In this document: positions 7,960-16,331 of the stretch, one piece after another
Layout of the letters: every line of letters starts with the position of its first letter
How positions within the stretch are numbered: position 1 is the stretch's first letter
Origin: Syntrophotaleaceae bacterium
GTDB lineage: Bacteria > Desulfobacterota > Desulfuromonadia > Desulfuromonadales > Syntrophotaleaceae
Assembly (NCBI GenBank): GCA_041390365.1
Contig: JAWKQB010000004.1
Location: 46,715-110,714, forward strand
Length of the DNA stretch: 64,000 bases
Reading direction: 5' to 3'
The notes under the pieces: model-generated
Seen by the model: the letters and a program-made list of their open reading frames with translations, nothing else
Told to the model about the DNA's origin: nothing
The model's database searches: none
Program-made: the position numbers and the translations under genes

Positions 7960-8954
7960 ACATCGATTTCAACCACCGCCAATCGGCCCACTGCGAGAGC
8001 GGTGTCACCGCCAACCTGTTTTTTCATCACGGTATACCCCTGTCGGAAGCGATGGCCTTCGGCATCGGATCGGGCCTTTTTTTCGGTTATCTTCCCTTCG
8101 TGAGGGTCAACGGAATGCCCCTGGTGACGTTTCGGTCGGCGCCGGGGTCTATTTTCAGGCGGGTGGCCGAACGTCTCAAGGTCAAGGTTGTCCGGCAGAG
8201 ATTTCGTGATCCCGGCAAGTCGATGCAGGCTCTCGACAGGGCTCTTGAACAGCAGATACCGGTAGGTCTTCAGACCGGCGTTTTCTGGCTGCCCTATTTT
8301 CCGCCGGCTTTGCGCTTTCATTTCAATGCCCATAATCTCGTAGTCTGCGGCCGCGAGGGGAACGATTACCGCATCAGCGATCCGGTCATCGACGAACCTG
8401 TTCTCTGCCCCCGCGAGGATCTGATGCAGGCCCGTTTCGCCCAGGGCGCACTGGCGCCGAAGGGGGCCATGTTTTATCTCAAATCTGTACCGTCAGAGAT
8501 CGATCTGCGGCCAGCGGTCAGAGCCGGCATACGGGAGGTTGGTCGCCGCATGATCAAGACGCCGGTGCCGATCATCGGGGTTCGCGGTATCCGCTTCCTC
8601 GCAGGACAGCTCGAAAAGTGGCCGCAGAAGCTCGGCCCTAAAAGGGCCGGACACTATCTCGGCCATCTCATCCGCATGCAGGAGGAGATTGGCACCGGGG
8701 GCGGCGGTTTTCGCTTCATCTATGCTGCCTTTCTGCAGGAGGCGGCCGAACTGCTGGACCAGCCGGGATTGGGCGAACTTTCCCGGGAACTGACCGGTAT
8801 CGGGGACCGCTGGCGGGAGTTTGCCCTGTTCGCCGCCCGTCGCTGCAAGGGGCGCGGCGAGGAGGAAACCTCCTATCCCCGTCTCGCAAAAATTCTGCGG
8901 GACTGCGCCGATCGGGAGGAAAAGCTGTTTCGGGCGCTGTTGGCCGAGGTTTGA
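7956..8954 (+). CDS. BtrH-like acyltransferase (BtrH N-terminal / DUF4872 type)
   Basis: The 332-residue protein starts at a GTG overlapping the previous stop. The N-terminal half has a papain/C39-like arrangement: Cys13 in AHCESG, His126 in FNAHNLVVCG and Asp142 in ISDPVID, matching the BtrH N-terminal domain. The C-terminal half is helical and fits DUF4872. BtrH in butirosin synthesis moves an acyl group from an ACP to an amino group, so this protein may offload a chain from one of the two cluster ACPs onto an amine. No signal peptide is seen, so it acts in the cytoplasm. An ABC exporter and an ACP lie just downstream. The exact reaction is inferred. Confidence 0.8.
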   Translation: MNIDFNHRQSAHCESGVTANLFFHHGIPLSEAMAFGIGSGLFFGYLPFVRVNGMPLVTFRSAPGSIFRRVAERLKVKVVRQRFRDPGKSMQALDRALEQQIPVGLQTGVFWLPYFPPALRFHFNAHNLVVCGREGNDYRISDPVIDEPVLCPREDLMQARFAQGALAPKGAMFYLKSVPSEIDLRPAVRAGIREVGRRMIKTPVPIIGVRGIRFLAGQLEKWPQKLGPKRAGHYLGHLIRMQEEIGTGGGGFRFIYAAFLQEAAELLDQPGLGELSRELTGIGDRWREFALFAARRCKGRGEEETSYPRLAKILRDCADREEKLFRALLAEV

Positions 8955-8960
8955 TCGCCA

Positions 8961-9068
8961 ATCGAAATCTAAATCGCTATCGAAATCGGGTTTCAGTTTT
9001 CTTTTGGTTTCCGAAATAAATAAATCAAGGTCAAAGGCCGATTTCGATTTCGATCCCGATTTCGATTT
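8961..9068. repeat. ATCGAAAT/GATTTC hexamer-rich intergenic segment
   Basis: The gap between the BtrH-like and ABC ATPase genes holds repeated ATCGAAAT units on one side and GATTTC units (9040-9068) on the other. ATCGAAATCGGG at 8979-8990 and CCCGATTTCGAT at 9055-9066 are exact 12-base inverted copies. Similar hexamer tracts occur at 39941 and 46631. Confidence 0.8.
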
Positions 9069-9080
9069 GGGCTTGTGAAA

Positions 9081-9112
9081 CGTCCCTCTGTGCTTTGTGG
9101 TGAAACCTTTTG
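9081..9112 (-). repeat. Dispersed ACCACA/GCACAGAGGG element, copy 1
   Basis: Read on the reverse strand, this segment gives CAAAAG, a short spacer, then ACCACAAAGCACAGAGGG. Two more copies with the same order lie at 28881 and 56298, all between genes. Confidence 0.7.
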
Positions 9113-9140
9113 TTCTCGTCTGTTTTTCAGGTGATTCAAG

Positions 9141-9923
9141 ATGAATCTAGCCCCCATTCAGAGTGAGCCGGCCTCGGGGCCGGAAGTCGTTTCGGCGGCT
9201 GACCTGTTTTTTCGCTATCCGGGAGGCGCCCAGGCGGCGGTGGCCGGCTTGTCCCTCTCCGTTCCCGAGGGAGCAGTTTTCGGGCTGCTGGGGCCCAATG
9301 GAGCGGGGAAAACCACCACTATCGCAATGCTGAGCAACCTGCTGCGGCCCGCCGCCGGCAGTCTCAGGGTGTGCGGCGTCGACCTGATGCGCGAACCCCA
9401 TAAGGTGCGGCGGCAGATCGGCCTGGTCCCTCAGGAGGTGGCCCTCTATCCGACGTTGACCGTCAAGGAAAACCTGCGCTATTTCGGACGCCTGTTCGGC
9501 ATGGGGGGCAGGGATCTGAACCGGCGCATGGATGAGTGCCTGGACATGGTCGGCTTGCGTGACCATGGGGACAGTCGCATCGAAACCTTTTCGGGAGGTA
9601 TGAAGCGTCGAGCCAATCTGGCGGCGGGCATCGTCCATCGGCCAAGGCTGCTGTTTCTCGACGAGCCGACGGTTGGCATCGACCCCCAGTCCCGCAGCAC
9701 GATCCTGGAAAATCTCTTCCTGCTGCAAAAGGAGGGGATGACCCTAATCTACACCACGCATTACATGGAAGAGGCGCAGCGACTCTGTTCCCGGCTGGCC
9801 ATCATCGACGGAGGGAGGGTGATCGCCGAGGGGCTGCCGGAAGAACTGATCGCCGCCGGCGACGGCTGCCGGAACCTCGAGGATCTTTTTCTGCAGCTGA
9901 CCGGCAGGCAGCTCCGGGACTGA
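9141..9923 (+). CDS. ABC-2 exporter ATP-binding protein
   Basis: The 260-residue nucleotide-binding domain has Walker A GPNGAGKTTT, a Q-loop (VPQEVALYPTLTV), the signature FSGGMKRR, Walker B LLFLDEPTVGIDP and a switch His in TTHYMEEAQ. It is of the CcmA/NodI-like class that drives ABC-2 exporters for drugs, polysaccharides or lipids. The permease begins 7 bases after its stop. Placed between the BtrH-like enzyme and an ACP, it probably powers export of the cluster product across the inner membrane. Confidence 0.93.
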   Translation: MNLAPIQSEPASGPEVVSAADLFFRYPGGAQAAVAGLSLSVPEGAVFGLLGPNGAGKTTTIAMLSNLLRPAAGSLRVCGVDLMREPHKVRRQIGLVPQEVALYPTLTVKENLRYFGRLFGMGGRDLNRRMDECLDMVGLRDHGDSRIETFSGGMKRRANLAAGIVHRPRLLFLDEPTVGIDPQSRSTILENLFLLQKEGMTLIYTTHYMEEAQRLCSRLAIIDGGRVIAEGLPEELIAAGDGCRNLEDLFLQLTGRQLRD

Positions 9924-9930
9924 TTTACCG

Positions 9931-11262
9931 ATGAACCAATTCTGGGCGACATTCTGCAAGGATCTTCTGGTGCTGAGCCGCGATCGCGCCGGGCTGCTGG
10001 TGCTTTTTTTCATGCCGGCGGTGCTGGTTCTGGTGGTCTCTCTGGTGCAGAACAACATTCTCGAAACCACCGGAAAGGGCGGTCTTCGCGTGCTTTTCGT
10101 TGACGCAGACGGCGGTGTTCTGGCCGAAAAGGTGCGCAAGCGCCTTGGGGCGGTGGAGTCACTGAAGCTGGTGGAAAGCGTGGAGGGTCCCTCCTTGAGC
10201 GAAGCCACGGCCCGCAGGATGGTGGCCGACGGAGACTATCAATTCGGCATTGTGGTTCCTGCCGGGTCCAGCCGGGTTTTTCAACATCGGGCTCGGGAAC
10301 AGGCACGGGATGCTTTCCGCAAAAGGAGGCAGGGCGGTTCCCAGGTCGCAATGGAGCCCATGCCCCGGTTGACGGTTTTTTTCGATCCCACGGTGCAGGG
10401 TATTTTCCGCACCGCGGTCACCAGTTCCCTCAACCAGGTGCTGCTGGGGATCGAAACGGAGGAAAAAGGGCAGGAACTGAGCCGGGCCCTCAATACCGCT
10501 CTGGCCGCCCGCAGCGGCGGGTTCCTGGTGGGAGGGACCATCCTCGGCGAACGGGATCTGCATCGCCTGCTGGTCGAAGAGAGCCTGCTTTCGGTGATCG
10601 AGCAGCCTGCCTCTGCCAAAGCCGACCTGCCGATGCCCAACGCGGTGCAGCAGAACGTGCCGGCCTGGGCCCTGTTCGGCATGTTCTTCATCGTCGTTCC
10701 CCTTTCGGGCGCCCTGCTGCGCGAACGCCGCGAAGGAACCCTGCTGCGTCTGACGACCCTGCCGGTTTCCTACGGCGTGATCCTGCTGGGAAAGATCGCC
10801 GCTTATGCCCTGGTGTGCATGGTACAGTTCGGTTTCATGCTTGCGGCCGGCCGGTTTTTGCTGCCCTTGTTGGGCACACCGGTGCTCGATCTTCAGGGCC
10901 GTCTGCCTGCGGCTTTTTTTCTCGCCCTTTGCGCCGCATTGGCCGCCACCGGGTTCGGCCTGCTGATCGGCACCGCCGCCCGCAGCTATGAGCAGGCGTC
11001 CATGTCCGGCGCGGTTTCGGTGGTGGTGGCCGCGGCTTTGGGGGGGGTCATGGTGCCCGTTTACGTGATGCCCCGGGAGATTCAGTCGCTCAGCGCTTTT
11101 TCCCCCTTGTCATGGGGACTCGGCGGGTTCCTGGAAATCTTCGTACGCGGTGGAGGGGTGGCGGAGGTGACCGATAATGCGCTTTATCTGCTGGCTTTTT
11201 TTGCCGCGAACCTGGTCGTCGCCTGGGGGATTTTTCATCGACAGGGACGCCTCGGCGGTTAG
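9931..11262 (+). CDS. ABC-2 type exporter permease
   Basis: The 443-residue protein has an N-terminal membrane helix (LLVLFFMPAVLVLVVSLVQ), a large extracytoplasmic domain of about 200 residues, and about five more helices from residue ~245 on, ending in LYLLAFFAANLVVAWGIF. LLRERREGTLLRLTTLPVS is the typical cytosolic coupling region of ABC-2 permeases (YhhJ/YbhR-like). With the ATPase just upstream it forms the exporter half-pair. The large periplasmic domain is usual for exporters that hand cargo on to periplasmic or outer membrane partners. Cargo is unknown; an acylated or polyketide lipid is inferred from context. Confidence 0.9.
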   Translation: MNQFWATFCKDLLVLSRDRAGLLVLFFMPAVLVLVVSLVQNNILETTGKGGLRVLFVDADGGVLAEKVRKRLGAVESLKLVESVEGPSLSEATARRMVADGDYQFGIVVPAGSSRVFQHRAREQARDAFRKRRQGGSQVAMEPMPRLTVFFDPTVQGIFRTAVTSSLNQVLLGIETEEKGQELSRALNTALAARSGGFLVGGTILGERDLHRLLVEESLLSVIEQPASAKADLPMPNAVQQNVPAWALFGMFFIVVPLSGALLRERREGTLLRLTTLPVSYGVILLGKIAAYALVCMVQFGFMLAAGRFLLPLLGTPVLDLQGRLPAAFFLALCAALAATGFGLLIGTAARSYEQASMSGAVSVVVAAALGGVMVPVYVMPREIQSLSAFSPLSWGLGGFLEIFVRGGGVAEVTDNALYLLAFFAANLVVAWGIFHRQGRLGG

Positions 11263-11320
11263 CTCTCGAGCGGTCTCTATCGGCCTTTTATTTCAATTCA
11301 ATTTCAGGAGTGGATCAGTC

Positions 11321-11596
11321 ATGTCTTACACGTTGACTTTAACACTGGAGCAGGAACTTAAGGATTTGATCATCGAAGCTTGCAACGTGCCTGATCCGCC
11401 CAGGGATTTCCGGGACGATGCGCCGCTGATCGGGCCGGATTCGCCTTTGGGGCTCGATTCGCTCGATGCGGTGGAAGTGGTCGTCGAGGTGCAGAAAAAA
11501 TATGGCGTGCGCATCGGCGGAGAGGATGCCAGCCGGGCCATACTGCAATCGATCGAAACCCTGGCAGGGTTTATCCGCAAGGAAAAGGGGGCGTAG
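11321..11596 (+). CDS. Second acyl carrier protein
   Basis: The ATG at 11321 follows CAGGAG at 11305-11310. The 91-residue acidic protein carries GLDSLDAVEVVVEVQ with Ser47 as phosphopantetheine site. It is clearly related to the ACP at 3505 (shared DDAPL, LDSLDAVE and AILQS/ALQSI blocks) but has a longer N-terminal part and a CNVPDPP insert. It lies after the exporter genes and may serve the BtrH-like enzyme or the KASIII at 12344. The two ACPs look like old duplicates that specialised. Confidence 0.9.
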   Translation: MSYTLTLTLEQELKDLIIEACNVPDPPRDFRDDAPLIGPDSPLGLDSLDAVEVVVEVQKKYGVRIGGEDASRAILQSIETLAGFIRKEKGA

Positions 11597-11670
11597 AGTA
11601 TTTACTGTGGAATAGATGGGTAGGCTATCTGTTCCTAATTTTGTCAGCAAAAACATCGGAGGGGCAACAA

Positions 11671-12231
11671 ATGTTCAAGCCAATCATGAAGACCTGTATC
11701 TGTTCCATGCTATTGCTTTTTGTCACCACGGGCTGCGCTACACAGATTTCCAAACCTAAAAGTCAACCTCAACCCGCAAAAGTCCGTTTGGGCACATTTT
11801 CTACCGTGGAGATGAGGGAGGTTCAGATAAGTCCTGATTTTGCCGATGCAGCGGCCAACAAAAAAGCTGCTAAAAAGATCAATGAAATTATCTGTCGGGA
11901 TATGAAGGTGATTTTTCCCAAACTTAAAGTTCTTGCAGCAAACGAAGACTTTTCAGGGTCGAAGGGCTCATTGCAAATCACCCCCGTCATCAAGGAAATC
12001 AAATTTATCGGCGGGGCGGCCAGGTTTTGGCTTGGCGCCATGGCTGGGAGTTCCGCGGTCCTGATGCAGGTTGACTATCGTAATGGTCAAACCGGTGAAG
12101 TGATAGCCGAACCGGAATTCCTCGAAGTTGCCAGTGCCTTTGCCGGCGGTTGGTCGATTGGTGCGACCGACAACCATATGCTTGAAAAAGTTGCAATGGA
12201 TGTCACCTCCTACACGACCCTTTATCGCTAA
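11671..12231 (+). CDS. DUF4410-like lipoprotein
   Basis: ATG at 11671 follows GGAGGGGC. A short basic n-region and hydrophobic stretch end in the lipobox VTTGC, so the protein is lipid-anchored after signal peptidase II. The mature part starts with a proline-rich linker, then a mixed alpha/beta domain containing LQITPVIKEI, FWLGAMAGSSAVLMQV and a C-terminal FAGGWSIGATDNHMLEKVA segment, features of DUF4410 proteins of unknown function. It closes the forward arm of the lipid cluster before a bidirectional terminator. Its link to the cluster rests on position only. Confidence 0.75.
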   Translation: MFKPIMKTCICSMLLLFVTTGCATQISKPKSQPQPAKVRLGTFSTVEMREVQISPDFADAAANKKAAKKINEIICRDMKVIFPKLKVLAANEDFSGSKGSLQITPVIKEIKFIGGAARFWLGAMAGSSAVLMQVDYRNGQTGEVIAEPEFLEVASAFAGGWSIGATDNHMLEKVAMDVTSYTTLYR

Positions 12232-12274
12232 CCAATCTTTCGGTCGGCTATGGCCGAAATGAGTTAGATTGAAG

Positions 12275-12310
12275 AAAAAAGCCCGCCAGATGAATCAGGC
12301 GGGCTTTTTT
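12275..12310. terminator. Bidirectional intrinsic terminator
   Basis: GCCCGCC (12281-12287) and GGCGGGC (12298-12304) form a 7-base stem, with a run of A before and a run of T after. It can stop transcription from both the lipoprotein gene and the convergent KASIII gene. Confidence 0.93.
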
Positions 12311-12343
12311 ACAGTTCTCGATTTATATCCAGTGCAAGGTTAC

Positions 12344-13492
12344 CTAAACTGCCGTCAGCAGCATGTAGCACATGGAAAAGCGGCCGCTTTCGGGGATGAA
12401 GCAGAGCAGGGTCTGGCCTTTCTCGATCCGGCCGGAATGAAAAAGCTCCTCGAGGATAATGAAGATGGAAGCGGCGCCGGTGTTGCCCTTTTTAGCCAGG
12501 TTGGTAAACCAGCGTTCCAGTGGAATATGGAAGCCTATGGTCTTCATCCGCTCGTAGAGTTGCAGGCGGAAAAAATCTGAGGAGTAATGGGGCAGGAACC
12601 AGTCGACCTGGTCGGCCTGCAACCCGTAGCGATCCATCAGCCGGGGCAGGGTCCGGTCGGCTGCGGTGATGACGATCTCCTTGTTGAGAAGCTTGACGTC
12701 CTGTTTGATCAGGAAGGTGCCGTTGGCAGCGGCCTCGGTCCGGGAAGGCTGGTCCCGCCAGCCGGTTAGCAAACCGTCTTCGTTCATGGTCGCCCCCGCA
12801 TACATGCAGGTGTCAAGCTCGTTGGCGAAGGAGACCAGATCGATCCAGTCGATGCGCAGGGACACACGGTCCGCCGCCGGTCGATCGCTGAGGAAGGCGG
12901 CGCCGGCTCCGTCGGACAGCATCCAGCGCAGAAAGTCAGCCTCGAAGGAAAGCACCGGCTGCTCCTCAAGGGCTTCGGCCCTGCCCGGAGCCACCGGATC
13001 GCACAGCCTTGAGCGCAGAAAGGTCGAAGCCAGTTCCGATCCTGCCGCCACCGCATTCCGGGTAAGGCCGAGGGCTACGTTCATATAGGCGTACTTCATG
13101 GCCGCCATGCCCGACATGCAAATTCCCGCCGCACTCATGACCTCGCAGGGAGCCCCACCCAGTTCACCATGCACCATCTGGCCGTGACCGGGCATGATCT
13201 GATCCGGGGAGGATGTCCCGCAGCCGAGACACTCGATGTCGCTCGTCGAAAAGCCGGGGAACGGATGCAGGCGGCGGATCGCCTCCGCCGTCAGCTGGGC
13301 GTTGGTGTGGGTGGTCTGCCCTGTTTGCGGATCAATGGCGTAATGGCGGGACTCGATGCGGTTGTTCCGCAAAATGATCCGCCGGGTTCGCGAGGGAACC
13401 TGGTTGACCATGCCCAGAACCTGTTCCATCTGCTCGTTGGATATCGGGGCGTTCGGCAGAAAAGCTGCCAGATCGGTAATGTAGACGGCCAT
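12344..13492 (-). CDS. Beta-ketoacyl-ACP synthase III-like enzyme
   Basis: The 382-residue protein has the KASIII triad: Cys125 in SAAGICMSGMAAM, His302 in WFLPHYSSD and Asn337 in KKGNTGAASIF. KASIII enzymes start chains by condensing an acyl-CoA (or other primer) with malonyl-ACP, and some relatives act as acyltransferases. It is longer than housekeeping FabH (~320 residues) and begins with the unusual AVYITDLAAFLPNAPIS. It starts 12 bases after the radical SAM gene stop and shares its promoter at 14879. It probably primes or ends the chain made by the ketosynthase pair on the opposite arm. Confidence 0.88.
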   Translation of the reverse strand: MAVYITDLAAFLPNAPISNEQMEQVLGMVNQVPSRTRRIILRNNRIESRHYAIDPQTGQTTHTNAQLTAEAIRRLHPFPGFSTSDIECLGCGTSSPDQIMPGHGQMVHGELGGAPCEVMSAAGICMSGMAAMKYAYMNVALGLTRNAVAAGSELASTFLRSRLCDPVAPGRAEALEEQPVLSFEADFLRWMLSDGAGAAFLSDRPAADRVSLRIDWIDLVSFANELDTCMYAGATMNEDGLLTGWRDQPSRTEAAANGTFLIKQDVKLLNKEIVITAADRTLPRLMDRYGLQADQVDWFLPHYSSDFFRLQLYERMKTIGFHIPLERWFTNLAKKGNTGAASIFIILEELFHSGRIEKGQTLLCFIPESGRFSMCYMLLTAV

Positions 13493-13504
13493 TTCAATTA
13501 AACC

Positions 13505-14800
13505 TTACAGTCTGGCGCCGGCGTGACCGGTTTTGATCAGTTCGGCGAACTTTTCATAAAAAGTCCTCTCCTCAAGGAAGGTAGGGACCACGGCATTGGT
13601 CAGGGTGTAGTAATCGAGATCGTGATTGGTGATCCGGTCTTTCATGGCGGCATGCAGCGGCGTGCCGGGCAGAGGGGTCAGAACGGTATACATGGGCAGA
13701 TCGATGGGGTTCGCCTCGGTCCAGGTTGCCAGGGCATCGAATCGGCGTTCGTCATAGTCGGGCGAGACGATGAAATCTCCGATGATGGTCAGGCCGATCT
13801 GCCTGAGAATATGGATCGCCTCCCGGTTGACGGCGGCCGTGCCGGCTTTGTTCATTTCGGCGAGGACCGTATCGCTGATCTCCTCGAAACCGATGATCAC
13901 CGCCCGCAGGCCGATGTCCTTCCACAGCTGCAGCAGTTCGGGGTGCCGCACAACGGTATCGGCACGGACGTCGGCCAGATAGTGCTTGTGGATGCCCGCG
14001 TTGCGGATGGCTTCGGCCAGATGCCGGGCGTGCACCGGGCTGCCGAAGGTGTTGGCGTCCACCAGTCGGATAACCGGGGTGTTTCCCAGGCAGCGGATGT
14101 CGCGCAGCACGGTTTCGATGCTGCAGGTCAGGTAACGTCCGCCGGTGATCGAAGCTATGCAGCAGAAGGCGCAGTCGTGGGGGCAGCCGCAGGCCGAAGC
14201 GACGAATCCCATTTCCAGCCCCAGGGTAGGCAGAATGTATTGGGGGCGGTAGCGCTCGACAAGGTCGTATCGGGGCGGCCGGTCCTCCACCAGGTCTTCC
14301 CGGCTGTAGTCCCTGTGATGCCAGGCCAAAGGCCGTCCCGGGTTGGTGGCGGCGATCCCCGGAATGGACATCGTATCTTCTTTTTTCTCCAGAGCGTCGA
14401 CCAGTTCGCGCAGGGCCTTCTTGCCCAGGCCGATGACCACGAAATCGATTTCCGACCGGTTGAAGAATTCCGGATCATTCGATGCGTGCACACCCCCGGC
14501 GACCACTTTGGCGCCACAGCTTTCCCTGACCTGCCCTGCCAGGCGCAGCATGGTGTTGGCTTCGCAGGTCATCCCGGTAAAGCCCACCAGGTCGGGGACA
14601 AATTGGGCAATTTCAGACTCCAGGGCATCGGGTTCGACCTTCAGGTCGAGTATGCGAACCTCATGATTCGGCAGGTTTCCGGCCAGGACTTCCAGGGCGA
14701 GAGGCTCTCCGCGGAAAATCTGTTTCAGCGAGTCGATGCCGTAGCTTTCTTCGGGGATGCTGCGGCCGCAGTTGGGGGGATTGATTAACAGTATGCGCAT
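13505..14800 (-). CDS. B12-binding-domain radical SAM protein
   Basis: The 431-residue protein has an N-terminal cobalamin-type Rossmann domain (LLINPPNCGR, LVGFTGMTC, VVAGGVHASNDP, IDFVVIGLG) and a radical SAM core with CGCPHDCAFC (Cys206, Cys210, Cys213). Later blocks include ADVRADTV, VIIGFEEISD and TPLPGTPLH, common in this class. It is distinct from the radical SAM protein at position 1, so the cluster has two such enzymes. It heads the two-gene reverse unit with KASIII. A role in methylating or rearranging the acyl chain is inferred. Confidence 0.88.
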   Translation of the reverse strand: MRILLINPPNCGRSIPEESYGIDSLKQIFRGEPLALEVLAGNLPNHEVRILDLKVEPDALESEIAQFVPDLVGFTGMTCEANTMLRLAGQVRESCGAKVVAGGVHASNDPEFFNRSEIDFVVIGLGKKALRELVDALEKKEDTMSIPGIAATNPGRPLAWHHRDYSREDLVEDRPPRYDLVERYRPQYILPTLGLEMGFVASACGCPHDCAFCCIASITGGRYLTCSIETVLRDIRCLGNTPVIRLVDANTFGSPVHARHLAEAIRNAGIHKHYLADVRADTVVRHPELLQLWKDIGLRAVIIGFEEISDTVLAEMNKAGTAAVNREAIHILRQIGLTIIGDFIVSPDYDERRFDALATWTEANPIDLPMYTVLTPLPGTPLHAAMKDRITNHDLDYYTLTNAVVPTFLEERTFYEKFAELIKTGHAGARL

Positions 14801-14878
14801 GATTCCGGAAATAGCAGACTGGCGGATAGCCGAAGGTGTGGGTTTACAAGCATAAACTCATTTTTTAATAGCCCCGGG

Positions 14879-14907
14879 ATCATATCCGCATACGATGTAC
14901 ATGTCAA
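14879..14907 (-). promoter_or_regulatory. Sigma-70 promoter of the radical SAM-KASIII unit
   Basis: On the reverse strand TTGACA (14902-14907) and TATGAT (14879-14884) are separated by exactly 17 bases. The start codon at 14800 leaves a leader of about 70 bases. This is one of the best promoter matches in the window. Confidence 0.8.
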
Positions 14908-14964
14908 TTTGCAGAGAACGATAACTTGCAATTGCTGGAAAAAACCGGACGTTCTCGGGAATAA

Positions 14965-15378
14965 TTATACTTTCAGGCTGCCCAGTTCGGCCAGGGGACG
15001 CACTTCGGAGATGCGGCAAACGGCCAGGTAATGGATGGACCGGGCCGCGAGTCGGCCGGCGGTGGCTCGAATGCGGTCGATCATCTGGTCGAAACGATCC
15101 CCTTCGGTTTCGAGGGCTGTCAGTTCCAGGTAGAGGCGACCTCCCTTCCAGTCCAGAATGGTAGCTCCCGGACGGAATATCGACAACACCGCTCTGGGGT
15201 TGGCCCGCAGGTTGGCGGCGGTTCGGTTGTCGCCCAGGCCCACCCAGACCTGTCCCTCATCGGTCATGAAAGCCGAGCCGATAATGGCTGTGTTGGGGGA
15301 ACTGTCCGTTCCGCTGGTGCCCAGGGTGGTGATCCGATCGGATCCGTTCATCAATGCGGAAAGTTCTTCCAGGGTCAC
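14965..15378 (-). CDS. Pyridoxamine 5'-phosphate oxidase-fold protein
   Basis: The 137-residue protein starts at GTG 15378 after GGAGGTTATTTTT. It has the split-barrel flavin-binding pattern of PNPOx-like proteins: RITTLGTSGTDSSPNTAIIGSAF, the GLGDNRTAANLRANPRAVLSIF strand-turn region and KGGRLYLELTALETEG. Such proteins bind FMN, F420 or heme and carry out small redox reactions; the substrate here cannot be named. Its start lies 122 bases inside the 3' part of the upstream hydrolase gene in another frame, so the two may be translationally coupled. Confidence 0.8.
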   Translation of the reverse strand: MTLEELSALMNGSDRITTLGTSGTDSSPNTAIIGSAFMTDEGQVWVGLGDNRTAANLRANPRAVLSIFRPGATILDWKGGRLYLELTALETEGDRFDQMIDRIRATAGRLAARSIHYLAVCRISEVRPLAELGSLKV

Positions 15379-16249
15379 AAAAATAACCTCCGGTCCAGGT
15401 TCTCTTGTCTCCAGCCACCCGGTTCAGGAATTGCCTCCAGGTTTGCCAGTAGGCCTCGCCGCCGCAGCTGGAGAGGTCATTATGCCCGGCTTCGGCCATG
15501 AAGTGCAAGGATTTCGGTTCCGCTGCCAGGGTATAGAGAATGCTGGACATATCGGGGGGGACAATGGTATCTCGCCGACCGTGAAAAATCATGATAGGGG
15601 CCTCCACCGAGCCGATTTTCGCACGATTGTCATAATAGGGCGGAAAGGCCCAGGGCAGGGCCGAGAACAGCCTGGGATAACTGTGGCGAATCAGGTCGGG
15701 AATCGAGGTGAAGGGGCTTTCCAGCACCAGCCCGGCGGGCGGTTGTTCGAGGGCGAGTTGCAACGCGATCGCCGCACCGAGGGAATGACCGAAATAGATG
15801 ATCTGATCCGACTGCCAGCCGAGATGCGTGAGAAAGTTCAAGGCGCCGCGGGCATCCTGATAGGTGCCTGCTTCAGTGGGCTTTCCTTTGCTAAAGCCAA
15901 AGCCCCGGTAGTCGAAAACGAAGATACCCGTATCGAGGCATTTGAACTTTTCCAGGACGGGCGCCAGGTGGGACAGATTGGTGGCGGTGCCGTGAAAAAA
16001 AAGGATAACCTGCCGTTTGTTCGATCCCGGCAGGTACCATCCGTAAAGGAGGTGCCCGTCCCCGGTCGGGAATAAAACCTCCTGAAATTCAAGGTTTTTT
16101 ATTTCTTCAGAAAATGTCAGCTCCCGATCGGTGGTGAAAATAAAACGTTCGGGCATGGTGCATCCGGCTACGGCCAGGATTATCATAACAGAGGTTATGA
16201 AACAGGAAGAAGTGTGGTACAAGCATTTTCCGGGCAATGCCAAGAACAT
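15257..16249 (-). CDS. Lipoprotein alpha/beta hydrolase, paralog A
   Basis: The N-terminus has a hydrophobic signal ending in a lipobox (LAVAGC), so it is probably a membrane-anchored periplasmic lipoprotein. The hydrolase core has the oxyanion region FFHGTATN, nucleophile GHSLGAA, acid HGRRDTIVPP and His in AGHNDLSS. It is close to the gene at 16332 along the whole core, pointing to tandem duplication. The last ~40 residues, after FLNRVAGD, overlap the PPOX-fold gene by 122 bases in another frame and look unlike a conserved domain, so an original stop may have been lost. Substrate unknown; BEM46/YqiA-like serine hydrolase. Confidence 0.85.
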   Translation of the reverse strand: MFLALPGKCLYHTSSCFITSVMIILAVAGCTMPERFIFTTDRELTFSEEIKNLEFQEVLFPTGDGHLLYGWYLPGSNKRQVILFFHGTATNLSHLAPVLEKFKCLDTGIFVFDYRGFGFSKGKPTEAGTYQDARGALNFLTHLGWQSDQIIYFGHSLGAAIALQLALEQPPAGLVLESPFTSIPDLIRHSYPRLFSALPWAFPPYYDNRAKIGSVEAPIMIFHGRRDTIVPPDMSSILYTLAAEPKSLHFMAEAGHNDLSSCGGEAYWQTWRQFLNRVAGDKRTWTGGYFCDPGRTFRIDERIRSDHHPGHQRNGQFPQHSHYRLGFHDR

Positions 16250-16331
16250 AGCCTGTTCTCCCTGGTTTCATCCCCGTCGTGACAGGGACGCAGAGATTAT
16301 GACCGATTGAGGTCATTGACAGTGTCGGCTT

